DNA of 64,000 nucleotides, taken from positions 152,331,592-152,395,591 of the forward strand of contig NC_134832.1 in assembly GCF_004210375.1 (NCBI RefSeq), read 5' to 3'. Every line of letters begins with the position of its first letter. The stretch's first letter is position 1. Shown here piece by piece: positions 46,759 through 59,040 of the stretch. This DNA comes from Tachypleus tridentatus. Lineage: Eukaryota; Arthropoda; Merostomata; Xiphosura; Limulidae. Under the pieces are notes generated by a model. The model was not told where the DNA came from and made no database searches. It saw nothing but the letters and a program-made list of their open reading frames with translations. The position numbers and the translations under genes were made by a program.

Positions 46759-46850
46759 TTCCCCAGGTGAGGATCGAACTCACAACCCCGGCATATCCCA
46801 CAAGTACTGTATTATAAGTACCGTGCGCTAACCAATTGCGCCACTGGGGA
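46759..46850 (-). tRNA. trnI-UAU: tRNA-Ile(UAU) with intron (unit 4)
   Basis: All stems pair; T loop ttcgatc (the commoner eukaryotic form). The intron begins atacag in place of agacag. TTTT follows 7 bases downstream. Confidence 0.92.
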
Positions 46851-47530
46851 TTTGCGTGAGTATTCCTAATCAAATAAATTTCTACGCGTAGCCGCCCATA
46901 ATTTTGAAATGATAGACTTGAGTTTGTTTATTTGATTTCTGAATTTCGTAAAGAGGTACACGAGGACTATTTGAGCTAGCCTTCCCTAAGTGTAAGATTA
47001 CAAAGAAGCCAGCTAGTCATCACCACCCATCGCCGACTCTTGGACTACTCAGGATACGAATGGAATTCTAGTCCGCGACTTGCACAGCATGCGAAGAGCG
47101 CACTAATCACCTATTCATGCCAGGTCAATAGATTAAAGCGAAGATAGTTAATTAATAGTATACCGATGTCACTTTTTTAAAATTAGTGTTGTTTTAAAAA
47201 GTAATGTGTTTTGATTGAAATTAGATACGAAACTGTGTGGGGATCGGAAATTGGACGACTCCTTCTCATGACCTTTCTAATGTCTTACTTAATCACGTTG
47301 TCAAGTTTGGTGCTCTTTTATCAAGAAATGTGGATACGTTTAATGAACAGATGCACACATATAGTGACGTTTATTTACATAGAAGATGAAGGTTCCAACT
47401 CACCCCATCATGACTTTCCTCAAGTGATCGAACGTCACCGTGTCAAGTTTTGTGTTTATTGATCAAGAAATGGAGAAACGTGGAAGGAAAAGTTATTCAA
47501 TGATAGTCATTGTTTCACTCGACAATAGTA

Positions 47531-49426
47531 CAGTGGTACCTCGGTTCTCAGTACAGTGGTACCTCGGTTTTCGAACAACTCCCTTCTCGAAAAATTCGGT
47601 TTGAGGAAAACATGTCTCGGTTGTCGAACCAAGCTGTCGTGGCCCGAACCCCGGAAATAACCCAATTGATGACCCGAACGACCCTTCGACCATTTTCGGG
47701 CCACGCCAAGCTTGCCCAAAACATTTTACCCGCACCTATCGCTCAGTCCACAGCCCCGCTGAAATCTGCTGTGAACGTTCTCGTTTTTCTTTTCCTTTTG
47801 TTGTTTTTCTAAATATTCTGATTAAATAAGCCACCATGGGGTCAAAGAAGGATGATGAAAGCAGCAAACCAAAAATAAAAGTTGTTAGATCTACAATAGA
47901 GGTGAAAAAAGATCTCATAGCAAAGTATGAGAGTGGTGCTCGCGTGTCTGATCTTGCTTCACAGTTTGGTATGTTGAAGCCTACAGTCTGCACCACACTG
48001 AAAAATAAAGAGGTCATCAAAGGAGCTGATGTTGCAAAAGGAGTGATAGTGCTTATGAAGCAAAGATCACAAACAATGGAAGAGATAGAAAAACTGTTGT
48101 TGATTAGGGTAAATGAAAAACAGCTGGTGATAGCATTTCTGAGACCATCATTTGTGAGAAAGCAAAGCAGTTGCATGCTGACCTCCTGAAAAACATCCCT
48201 GAAACGAGTGCTGATACAAGTGATGTTTTTAAGGCTAGTAGGGGGTGGTTTGAAAAATTTAGGAAGAGCTGTGGCATACATAGTGTGGTGAGACATGGGA
48301 AGGGTGTCAGTTCTAACAAAGACTCTGCTGATAAATTTGTTAGGGAATTTAAGGACTATGTAGAAGCTGAGGGTTTTATTCCCCAACTAGTGTGTAACTG
48401 TAATGAGACAGGCCTCTTTTGAAGGAAAATGCCAAAGAGGACCTACATCACCAAGAAGGAAAAGTAACTGCCAGGACACAAGCCAGTGAAGGACAGGCTA
48501 ACTCTATTGTTATGTAGTAATGCAAGTGTGGACTTAAAACTTAAGGGTTTACTTGCGTACCATTCTAAGAACCCGAGGGTTTTTAAGAAAAATAATGTAC
48601 TAAAAAGTAAACTAAATGTCATGTGGAAGGCTAATAGTAAAGCATGGGTAACCAGGCAATGTTTTATGGAGTGGGTCCATGAAATGTTTGCCCCAAGTGT
48701 AAAGAATTACCTGACGGAAAAACAGTTGCCACTCAAGGCCCTTCTTGTGATGGACAATTCACCTGCTCACCCTCCAGGTTTGGAGGACGGGTTGGAGGAG
48801 GAGTACAGTTGCATTATGGTGAAGCTCTGGTTCCCTAACACGACTCCTCTCTTTCAGCTCATGGACCAGCAGGTCATATCGAACTTTAAGAAACTCTACA
48901 CCAAAGCACTGTTTCAAAGGTGCTTTGAAGTGACCTCTGATACAGAGTTAACCCTCAGAGAGTTCTGGAAAAATCACTTTAATATCCTCCATTGCTTGAG
49001 AATCATAGAAAAAGCCTGGAGGGAAGTGTCTTTGAGGACCATAAACTCAGCCTGGAAGAAATTGTGGCCAGACTCAGTAGCAGATTGAGACTTTGAAGGC
49101 TTTGAGGCCGAGTCTGTTGTCGAGGATATTGTCTCACTAGGCAAGTGTATGGGCTTGAAAGTGAGTGGTTATGATGTGGGGTAGTTGGTGGAAGACCACA
49201 ACACTAAGCTCACCACGGAAGAACTCCAAGACCTTCAGAAGGAGCAGCAACAGAAGACAACTGAGGAAGTGTCGTCAGATGAGGAGGAGGATGTTCCTAG
49301 TTCACTAATCAAGGAAATGTGTGGAAAATGGGAGAGTTACAAAGTTTTGTGGGAAAACTTTCACCCTAACAAAGCTGTAGCAAACCGCAGCATAAACCTT
49401 TTCAATGACAATGTCATGTCTTACTT
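47531..49426 (+). mobile_element. Tigger/pogo transposon, 3'-truncated (unit 4)
   Basis: 5' end doubled. Frames 47836-48189, 48171-48422 and 48486-49088 cover the DNA-binding and catalytic parts. A one-base loss in ggaaaatgggagag (near 49326) keeps the C-terminal frame 49185-49439 open longer than in the other units. Cut at 49426. Confidence 0.9.
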
Positions 49427-49746
49427 TATACAGTTATAACTCTTACAGTTATAGTTACAGGATATCGACAGTAACATGTTCGTTGTTACTGTTCAATATC
49501 GACAGTAACATGTTCGTTGTTACTGCTCAATTGTATTTCTATTACTGATAGCTCCACTTTGTAGAGAAGCATAATGCTTCTGTTTTCAACATTCTTATTT
49601 ATTCTGTCTTTCCTTATTGTTGAATAAGTTGGTATTTTAAATCTCTTGTTATTGTATATTAGAGTTTCGCTTACTATTATAATGTGGGGGTTAGTTTCTT
49701 GTATTAAGTCTTCAATCTCATGTTTCTTGGAAGCTACTGCACCTTG

Positions 49747-50801
49747 GATGTTGATATACACTACTGTGAACATTGTGCTGTAAGCATGTATCCAGTTAGT
49801 GTTGATATTATGTAGGGTGATGTTGATATATACTACTGTGAACATTGTGCTGTGAGCATGTATCCAGTAAGTGTTGATGTTATGTAGGGTATGTGTGGTG
49901 TGATGTTGATATATACTACTGTGAACATTGTGCTGTGAGCATGTAACCAGTTAGTGTTGATATTATGTAGGGTATGTGTGGTGTGATGTTGATATATACT
50001 ACTGTGAACATGTATCCAGTAAGTGTTGATATAATGTAGGGTATGTGTGATGTTGATATATACTACTGTGAACATTGTGCTGTGAGCATGTAACCAGAAA
50101 GTGTTGTTATTATGTAGGGTATGTGTGGTGTGATGTTGATATATACTACTGTGAACATTGTGCTGTGAGCATGTAACCAGTAAGTGTTGTTATTATATAG
50201 GGTATGTGTGGTGTGATGTTGATATATACTACTGTGAACATTGTGCTGTGAGCATGTAACCAGTAAGTGTTGATATTATGTAGAGTATGTGTGGTGTGAT
50301 GTTGATATATACTACCGTGAACATTGTGCTGTGAGCATGTAACCAGTAAGTGTTGATATTATGTAGAGTATGTGTAGTGTGATGTTGATATATACGACCG
50401 TGAACATTGTGCTGTGAGCATGTAACCAGTAAGTGTTGTTATTATGTAGGGTATGTAAGGTGTGATGTTGACATATACTACTGTGAACATTGTGTTGTGA
50501 GCATGTAACCAATAAGTGTTGTTATTATATAGGGTATGTGTGGTGTGATGTTGATATATACTACTGTGAACATTGTGCTGTGAGCATGTAACCAGTAAGT
50601 GTTGATATTATGTAAGGTATGTGTGGTGTGATGTTGATATATACTACTGTGAACATTGTGCTGTGAGCATGTATCCAGTTAGTGTTGATATTATGCAGAG
50701 TATGTGTGGTGTGATGTTGATATATACGACCGTGAACATTGTGCTGTGAACATATAACCAGTAAGTGTTGATATTATGTAGGGTAAATGCGGTGTGATGT
50801 G
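49747..50801. repeat. ~83-bp minisatellite of unit 5
   Basis: About 13 copies; close to units 3-4 with private changes near 50450 (gggtatgtaaggtgtg). Confidence 0.9.
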
Positions 50802-51389
50802 TTTTCTGGAGAAATTAATCAGTAATTCGAAGCAGTTAGTTGTTTGGATTTGTGTATTCTGTTACAAATTCTGTAATTATGTTTTTTCATTATGGTTGTG
50901 AAAAGGCTTGTTTTATTTGATGTGTTAATATTTGTTTCTTGTATGGTGGAGCTGTTTTCTTGTGGATTTTATGTTTGCGTAAAGGTGTTCTTATCCTCAA
51001 TGACTACACTTACAAATTATATCCTAACTCAAGCATGCCGCCTGATCTTCACGCCTCCACATAGACTGCATTTTAAAGAAGTAGCAAAAACAAATTAATA
51101 AATGTGTTTCTTTTGAATAAACCTATTTGTAAAAAGTATGTGATTTGAAAACAATTAATAATTATAGATTTGTTTTTCATTTTCAAACTGTGATACATGC
51201 ATGTACACACAAAAAGTTTAAAATTTCGTTAGCTTCAGAAGTTTTCACGCAAAGATGTTGTTGTTTTGAATTAGCACAAAGCCACACAATGGACTATCAG
51301 CGTTTTGCCAACCACGGTTGTCGACACCCGGTTTTTAACGTGGTTAGTCCAGAGACATACCGCTAAGCCACTGGGAGGCAAAATCTATA

Positions 51390-51481
51390 TTCCCCAGGTG
51401 AGGATCGAACTCACAACCCCGGCATATCCCACAAGTACTGTATTATAAGTACCGTGCGCTAACCAATTGCGCCACTGGGGA
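51390..51481 (-). tRNA. trnI-UAU: tRNA-Ile(UAU) with intron (unit 5)
   Basis: Identical over its whole length to the unit 4 gene, intron included. Intact stems and TTTT downstream. Confidence 0.92.
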
Positions 51482-52161
51482 TTTGCGTGAGTATTCCTAA
51501 TCAAATAAATTTCTACGCGTAGCCGCCCATAATTTTGAAATGATAGACTTGAGTTTGTTTATTTGATTTCTGAATTTCGTAAAGAGGTACACGAGGACTA
51601 TTTGAGCTAGCCTTCCCTAAGTGTAAGATTACAAAGAAGCCAGCTAGTCATCACCACCCATCGCCGACTCTTGGACTACTCAGGATACGAATGGAATTCT
51701 AGTCCGCGACTTGCACAGCATGCGAAGAGCGCATTAATCACCTATTCATGCCAGGTCAATAGATTAAAGCGAAGATAGTTAATTAATAGTATACCGATGT
51801 CACTTTTTTAAAATTAGTGTTGTTTTAAAAAGTAATGTGTTTTGATTGAAATTAGATACGAAACTGTGTGGGGATCGGAAATTGGACGACTCCTTCTCAT
51901 GACCTTTCTAATGTCTTACTTAATCACGTTGTCAAGTTTGGTGCTCTTTTATCAAGAAATGTGGATACGTTTAATGAACAGATGCACACATATAGTGACG
52001 TTTATTTACATAGAAGATGAAGGTTCCAACTCACCCCATCATGACTTTCCTCAAGTGATCGTACGTCACCGTGTCAAGTTTTGTGTTTATTGATCAAGAA
52101 ATGGAGAAACGTGGAAGGAAAAGTTATTCAATGATAGTTATTGTTTCACTCGACAATAGTA

Positions 52162-54056
52162 CAGTGGTACCTCGGTTCTCAGTACAGTGGTACCTCGGTT
52201 TTCGAACAACTCCCTTCTCGAAAAATTAGGTTTGAGGAAAACATGTCTCGGTTGTCGAACCAAGCTGTCGTGGCCCGAACCCCGAAATAACCCAATTGAT
52301 GACCCGAACGACCCTTCGACCATTTTCGGGCCACGCCAAGCTTGCCCAAAACATTTTACCCGCACCTATCGCTCAGTCCACAGCCCCGCTGAAATCTGCT
52401 GTGAACGTTCTCGTTTTTCTTTTCCTTTTGTTGTTTTTCTAAATATTCTGATTAAATAAGCCACCATGGGGTCAAAGAAGGATGATGAAAGCAGCAAACC
52501 AAAAATAAAAGTTGTTAGATCCACAATAGAGGTGAAAAAAGATCTCATAGCAAAGTATGAGAGTGGTGCTCGCGTGTCTGATCTTGCTACACAGTTTGGT
52601 ATGTTGAAGCCTACAGTCTGCACCACACTGAAAAATAAAGAGGTCATCAAAGGAGCTGATGTTGCAAAAGGAGTGATAGTGCTTATGAAGCAAAGATCAC
52701 AAACAATGGAAGAGATAGAAAAACTGTTGTTGATTAGGGTAAATGAAAAACAGCTGGTGATAGCATTTCTGAGACCATCATTTGTGAGAAAGCAAAGCAG
52801 TTGCATGCTGACCTCCTGAAAAACATCCCTGAAACGAGTGCTGATACAAGTGATGTTTTTAAGGCTAGTAGGGGGTGGTTTGAAAAATTTAGGAAGAGCT
52901 GTGGCATACATAGTGTGGTGAGACATGGGAAGGGTGTCAGTTCTAACAAAGACTCTGCTGATAAATTTGTTAGGGAATTTAAGGACTATGTAGAAGCTGA
53001 GGGTTTTATTCCCCAACTAGTGTGTAACTGTAATGAGACAGGCCTCTTTTGAAGGAAAATGCCAAAGAGGACCTACATCACCAAGAAGGAAAAGTAACTG
53101 CCAGGACACAAGCCAGTGAAGGACAGGCTAACTCTATTGTTATGTAGTAATGCAAGTGTGGACTTAAAACTTAAGGGTTTACTTGCGTACCATTCTAAGA
53201 ACCCGAGGGTTTTTAAGAAAAATAATGTACTAAAAAGTAAACTAAATGTCATGTGGAAGGCTAATAGTAAAGCATGGGTAACCAGGCAATGTTTTATGGA
53301 GTGGGTCCATGAAATGTTTGCCCCAAGTGTAAAGAATTACCTGACGGAAAACAGTTGCCACTCAAGGCCCTTCTTGTGATGGACAATTCACCTGCTCACC
53401 CTCCAGGTTTGGAGGACGGGTTGGAGGAGGAGTACAGTTGCATTATGGTGAAGCTCTGGTTCCCTAACACGACTCCTCTCTTTCAGCTCATGGACCAGCA
53501 GGTCATATCGAACTTTAAGAAACTCTACACCAAAGCACTGTTTCAAAGGTGCTTTGAAGTGACCTCTGATACAGAGTTAACCCTCAGAGAGTTCTGGAAA
53601 AATCACTTTAATATCCTCCATTGCTTGAGAATCATAGACAAAGCCTGGAGGGAAGTGTCTTTGAGGACCATAAACTCAGCCTGGAAGAAATTGTGGCCAG
53701 ACTCAGTAGCAGATTGAGACTTTGAAGGCTTTGAGGCCGAGTCTGTTGTCGAGGATATTGTCTCACTAGGCAAGTGTATGGGCTTGAAAGTGAGTGGTTA
53801 TGATGTGGGGTAGTTGGTGGAAGACCACAACACTAAGCTCACCACGGAAGAACTCCAAGACCTTCAGAAGGAGCAGCAACAGAAGACAACTGAGGAAGTG
53901 TCGTCAGATGAGGAGGAGGATGTTCCTAGTTCACTAATCAAGGAAATGTGTGGAAAATGGGGAGAGTTACAAAGTTTTGTGGGAAAACTTTCACCCTAAC
54001 AAAGCTGTAGCAAACCGCAGCATAAACCTTTTCAATGACAATGTCATGTCTTACTT
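52162..54056 (+). mobile_element. Tigger/pogo transposon, 3'-truncated (unit 5)
   Basis: 5' end doubled. Transposase pieces 52466-52819, 52801-53052, 53116-53379 and 53355-53717. A private one-A loss near 53350 (cggaaaacag) splits the catalytic part. Cut at 54056. Confidence 0.9.
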
Positions 54057-54342
54057 TATACAGTTATAACTCTTACAGTTATAGTTACAGGATATCGACA
54101 GTAACATGTTCGTTGTTACTGCTCAATTGAATTTCTATTACTGATAGCTCCACTTTGTAGAGAAGCATAATGCTTCTGTTTTCAACATTCTTATTTATTC
54201 TGTCTTTCCTTATTGTTGAATAAGTTGGTATTTTAAATCTCTTGTTATTGTATATTAGAGTTTCGCTTACTATTATAATGTGGGGGTTAGTTTCTTGTAT
54301 TAAGTCTTCAATCTCATGTTTCTTGGAAGCTATTGCACCTTG

Positions 54343-55300
54343 GATGTTGATATACACTACTGTGAACATTGTGCTGTAAGCATGTATCCAGTTAGTGTTG
54401 ATATTATGTAGGGTGATGTTGATATATACTACTGTGAACATTGTGCTGTGAGCATGTATCCAGTAAGTGTTGATGTTATGTAGGGTATGTGTGGTGTGAT
54501 GTTGATATATACTACTGTGAACATTGTGCTGTGAGCATGTAACCAGTTAGTGTTGATATTATGTAGGGTATGTGTGGTGTGATGTTGATATATACTACTG
54601 TGAACATGTATCCAGTAAGTGTTGATATAATGTAGGGTATGTGTGATGTTGATATATACTACTGTGAACATTGTGCTGTGAGCATGTAACCAGAAAGTGT
54701 TGTTATTATGTAGGGTATGTGTGGTGTGATGTTGATATATACTACTGTGAACATGTAACCAGAAAGTGTTGTTATTATGTAGGGTATGTGTGGTGTGATG
54801 TTGATATATACTACCGTGAACATTGTGCTGTGAGCATGTAACCAGTAAGTGTTGATATTATGTAGAGTATGTGTGGTGTGATGTTGATATATACTACCGT
54901 GAACATTGTGCTGTGAGCATGTAACCAGTAAGTGTTGATATTATGTAGAGTATGTGTAGTGTGATGTTGATATATACGACCGTGAACATTGTGCTGTGAG
55001 CATGTAACCTGTAAGTGTTGTTATTATGTAGGTATGTAAGATGTGATGTTGACATATACTACTGTGAACATAGTGTTGTGAACATGTAACCAGTAAGTGT
55101 TGATATAATGTAGGGTATGTGTGGTGTGATGTTGATATATACTACTCTGAACATTGTGCTGTGAGCATGTAACCAGTAAGTGTTGATATTATGTAAGGTA
55201 TGTGTGGTGTGATGTTGATATATACGACCGTGAACATTGTGCTGTGAACATATAACCAGTAAGTGTTGATATTATGTAGGGTAAATGCGGTGTGATGTGT
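54343..55300. repeat. ~83-bp minisatellite of unit 6
   Basis: About 12 copies. Shares the early copies with units 2-5; the later copies differ and some are lost. Confidence 0.9.
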
Positions 55301-55886
55301 TTTCTGGAGAAATTAATCAGTAATTCGAAGCAGTTAGTTGTTTGGATTTGTGTATTCTGTTACAAATTCTGTAATTATGTTTTTCATTATGGTTGTGAAA
55401 AGGCTTGTTTTATTTGATGTGTTAATATTTGTTTCTTGTATGGTGGAGCTGTTTTCTTGTGGATTTTATGTTTGCGTAAAGGTGTTCTTATCCTCAATGA
55501 CTACACTTACAAATTATATCCTAACTCAAGCATGCCGCCTGATCTTCACGCCTCCACATAGACTGCATTTTAAAGAAGTAGCAAAAACAAATTAATAAAT
55601 GTGTTTCTTTTGAATAAACCTATTTGTAAAAAGTATGTGATTTGAAAACAATTAATATTTATAGATTTGTTTTTCATTTTCAAACTGTGATACATGCATG
55701 TACACACAAAAAGTTTAAAATTTCGTTAGCTTCAGAAGTTTTCACGCAAAGATGTTGTTGTTTTGAATTAGCACAAAGCCACACAATGGACTATCAGCGT
55801 TTTGCCAACCACGGGTATCGACACCCGGTTTTTAACGTGGTTAGTCCAGAGACAAACCGCTGAGCCACTGGGAGGCAAAATCTATA

Positions 55887-55978
55887 TTCCCCAGGTGAGG
55901 CTCGAACTCACAACCCCGGCATATCCCACAAGTACTGTCTTATAAGTACCGTGCGCTAACCAATTGCGCCACTGGGGA
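55887..55978 (-). tRNA. trnI-UAU: tRNA-Ile(UAU) with intron (unit 6)
   Basis: Mature sequence the same as units 1 and 2 (T loop ttcgagc); intron as in unit 2. All stems pair, and TTTT follows at 55877-55880. Confidence 0.92.
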
Positions 55979-56653
55979 GTTGCGAAAGTGTTCCTAATCA
56001 AATAAGTTTCTACGCGTAGCCGCCCATAATTTTGAAATGATAGACTTGAGTTTGTTTATTTGATTTCTGAATTTCGTAAAGAGGTACACGAGGACTATTT
56101 GAGCTAGCCTTCCCTAAGTGTAAGATTACAAAGAAGCCAGCTAGTCATCACCACCCATCGCCGACTCTTGGATAACTCAGGATACGACTGGAATTCTAGC
56201 CCACGACTTGCACAGCATGCGAAGAGCGCACTCATCACCTATTCATGCCAGGTCAATAGATTAAAGACAGTTAATCAATAGTATACCAATGTCACTTTTT
56301 TTAAATTAGTGTTGTTTTAAAAAGTAATGTGTTTTGATTGAAATTAGATACGAAACTGTGTGGGGATCGGAAATTGGACGACTCCTTCTCATGACCTTTC
56401 TAATGTCTTACTTAATCACATTGTCAAGTTTGGTGCTCTTTTATCAAGAAATGTGGATACGTTTAATGAACAGATGCACACATATAGTGACGTTTATTTA
56501 CATAGAAGATGAAGGTTCCAACTCACCCCTTCATTACTTTCCTCAAGTCATCGTACGTCACTGTATCAAGTTTTGTGTTTATTGATGAAGAAATGGAGAA
56601 ACGTGGAAGGAAAAACTATTCAATGATAGTTATTGTTTCACTCGACAATAGTA

Positions 56654-59040
56654 CAGTGGTACCTCGGTTTTCGAACAACTCCCTTCTCGAAAAATTCGGT
56701 TTTCGAACATATTGTTTGAGGAAAACATGTCTCGGTTCCCGAACCAAGCTGTTGTGGCCCGAACCCCCGAAATAACCCAATTGATGACCCGAACGACCCT
56801 TCGACCATTTTCGGCCCACGCCAAGCTTGCCCAAAACATTTTACCCGCAAGTATCGCTCAGTCCACACCCCCGCTAAAATCTGCTGTGAACGTTCTCGTT
56901 TTTCTTTTCCTTTTGTTGTTTTTCTAAATATTCTGATTAAATAAGCCACCATGGGGTCAAAGAAGGATGATGAAAGCAGCAAACCAAAAATAAAAGTTGT
57001 TAGATCCACAATAGAAGTGAAAAAAGATCTCATAGCAAAGTATGAGAGTGGTGCTCGCGTGTCTGATCTTGCTACACAGTTTGGTATGTTGAAGCCTACA
57101 GTCTGCACCATACTGAAAAATAAAGAGGTCATCAAAGGAGCTGATGTTGCAAAAGGAGTGATAGTGCTTATGAAGCAAAGATCACAAACAATGGAAGAGA
57201 TAGAAAAACTGTTGTTGATTAGGGTAAATGAAAAACAGCTGGTGATAGCATTTTTGAGACCATCATTTGTGAGAAAGCAAAGCAGTTGCATGCTGACCTC
57301 CTGAAAAACACCCCTGGAACGAGTGCTGATACAAGTGATGTTTTTAAGGCTAGTAGGGGGTGATTTGAAAAATTTAGGAAGAGCTGTGGCATACATAGTG
57401 TGGTGAGACATGGGAAGGGTGTCAGTTCTAACAAAGACTCTGCTGATAAATTTGTTAGGGAATTTAAAGACTATGTAGAAGCTGAGGGTTTTATTCCCCA
57501 ACTAGTGTGTAACTGTAATGAGACAGGCCTCTTTTGGAGGAAAATGCCAAAGAGGACCTACATCATTAAGAAGGAATAGTAACTGCCAGGACACAAGCCA
57601 GTGAAGGACAGGCTAACTCTATTGTTATGTAGTAATGCAAGTGGGGACTTAAAACTTAAGCGTTTGCTTGCGTACCATTCTAAGAACCCGAGGGTTTTTA
57701 AGAAAAATAATGTCCTAAAAAGTAAACTAAATGTCATGTGGAAGGCTAATAGTAAAGCATGGGTAACCAGGCAATGTTTTATGGAGTGGGTCCATGAAAT
57801 GTTTGCCCCAAGTGTAAAGAATTACCTGACGGAAAAACAGTTGCCACTCAAGGCCCTTCTTGTGATGGACAATTCACCTGCTCACCCTCCAGGTTTGGAG
57901 GACGGGTTGGAGGAGGAGTACAGTTGCATTATGGTGAAGCTCTGGTTCCCTAACACGACTCCTCTCTTTCAGCTCATGGACCAGCAGGTCATATCGAACT
58001 TTAAGAAACTCTACACCAAAGCACTGTTTCAAAGGTGCTTTGAAGTGACCTCTGACACAGAGTTAACCCTCAGAGAGTTCTGGAAAAATCACTTTAATAT
58101 CCTCCATTGCTTGAGAATCATAGACAAAGCCTGGAGGGAAGTGTCTTTGAGGACCATAAACTCAGCCTGGAAGAAATTGTGGCCAGACTCAGTAGCAGAT
58201 TGAGACTTTGAAGGCTTTGAGGCCGAGTCTGTTGTCGAGGATATTGTCTCACTAGGCAAGTGTATGGGCTTGAAAGTGAGTGGTTATGATGTGGGGTAGT
58301 TGGTGGAAGACCACAACACTAAGCTCACCACGGAAGAACTCCAAGACCTTCAGAAGGAGCAGCAACAGAAGACAACTGAGGAAGTGTCTTCAGATGAGGA
58401 GGAGGATGTTCCTAGTTCACTAATCAAGGAAATGTGTGGAAAATGGGGAGAGTTACAAAGTTTTGTGGGAAAACTTTCACCCTAACAAAGCTGTAGCAAA
58501 CCGCAGCATAAACCTTTTCAATGACAATGTCATATCTTACTTCAGAAACATTTTAAAATGCAGGCAGAAACAAACCTCATTATACAAGTTTTTAGAAAGG
58601 AGATATTGGTCCAGTGAGTCTCAAGCAGGTTGTAGCGTTGAAAAGAGACAGAAAAGAGAAAGAACCCCAGAAGGAGAGTTACCTGACGTTTTTATGGAAG
58701 GTAACACTCCTTCCAAACAATAATAAATCTCCTACTCTCTACGTTCGTCACCACCTTTCACTTACGCCATCAGCTCTCCTCAGCACAGGTAAAGTGCAGT
58801 TAGATATTCATTTATTGTTTTCTTTTTGTGTTTATAGTTTTTGTGGTTGACTTTATGCATGCAAGTATTATTATACATGTATAAATAAGCAATATTTTTA
58901 CTTAAAATGCTTCATAATGCGTAATTTTTGGAGGTCTGTAACGGATTAATATAATTTACAGTATTTCTTAGGGGAAAGATTGATTCGGTTTTCGAACATC
59001 CTTTTGGAACAGATTAATTTCGAGAACCGAGGTACCACTG
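56654..59040 (+). mobile_element. Tigger/pogo transposon with both ends (unit 6)
   Basis: Left end cagtggtacctcggttttcg and right end (inward) cagtggtacctcggttctcg match over about 22 bp, and TA flanks both (56652-56653 and 59041-59042). The word ggttttcgaacat recurs just inside each end in opposite orientation, as sub-terminal repeats. 2387 bp is a normal Tigger length. The transposase inside is broken, so mobility would need a transposase from elsewhere. This copy shows what units 1-5 lost: the last ~0.5 kb and the 3' repeat. Confidence 0.95.
56951..58725 (+). pseudogene. Tigger transposase, broken (unit 6)
   Basis: Start MGSKKDDESS at 56951 (gccaccATGg). The frame shifts near 57230 and a stop interrupts the second HTH region (ggtgattt, about 57360). 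CNCNETGLFWRKMPKRTY near 57505-57560 carries Asn (57517-57519) where the family has the first catalytic Asp; the second (LLVMDNSPAHPP) and third (FQLMDQQVI) remain, in frame 57601-58203. The acidic C-terminal tail (TEELQDLQKEQQQKT, SINLFNDNVISYF, QKQTSLYKFLERR, VFMEGNTPSKQ) ends near 58723 and is typical of Tigger proteins. Intact relatives are ~550-600 residues. Confidence 0.88.

Larger units (their letters stand above)
44815..49443 (+). repeat. Composite tandem repeat, unit 4 of 6 (4629 bp)
   Basis: LINE ORF2 start 44815-45117, minisatellite 45118-46171, ORF1 remnant, SINE B2 46624-46748, tRNA 46759-46850, decayed SINE A from about 46923, Tigger 47531-49426, filler. Confidence 0.93.
49444..54073 (+). 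repeat. Composite tandem repeat, unit 5 of 6 (4630 bp)
   Basis: LINE ORF2 start 49444-49746, minisatellite 49747-50801, ORF1 remnant, SINE B2 51255-51379, tRNA 51390-51481, decayed SINE A from about 51553, Tigger 52162-54056, filler. A mosaic: its left two thirds follow units 3-4, but at several sites from about 52060 it carries the unit 1 state (gatcgtacgtc, gatagttattg, gatccacaat, gctacacag, atagacaaag), interspersed with unit 2-4 states. Confidence 0.93.
54074..58542 (+). repeat. Composite tandem repeat, unit 6 of 6 (4469 bp to the array edge)
   Basis: LINE ORF2 start 54074-54342 (one copy, not two, of the ~35-bp phrase atatcgacagtaacatgttc..), minisatellite 54343-55300, ORF1 remnant, SINE B2 55753-55876, tRNA 55887-55978, decayed SINE A, Tigger from 56654. 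Past 58542, where other units jump to the LINE, this one continues into the full Tigger end, so it keeps the original right flank. The Tigger start also keeps 15 bases (about 56702-56716) missing from units 1-5. Confidence 0.93.

Noticed and set aside
56638-57501. 287-residue minus-strand frame, and its 192-219 residue counterparts in other units
   Set aside because: Antisense shadow of the Tigger transposase and its 5' end; the composition mirrors the plus-strand coding sequence.
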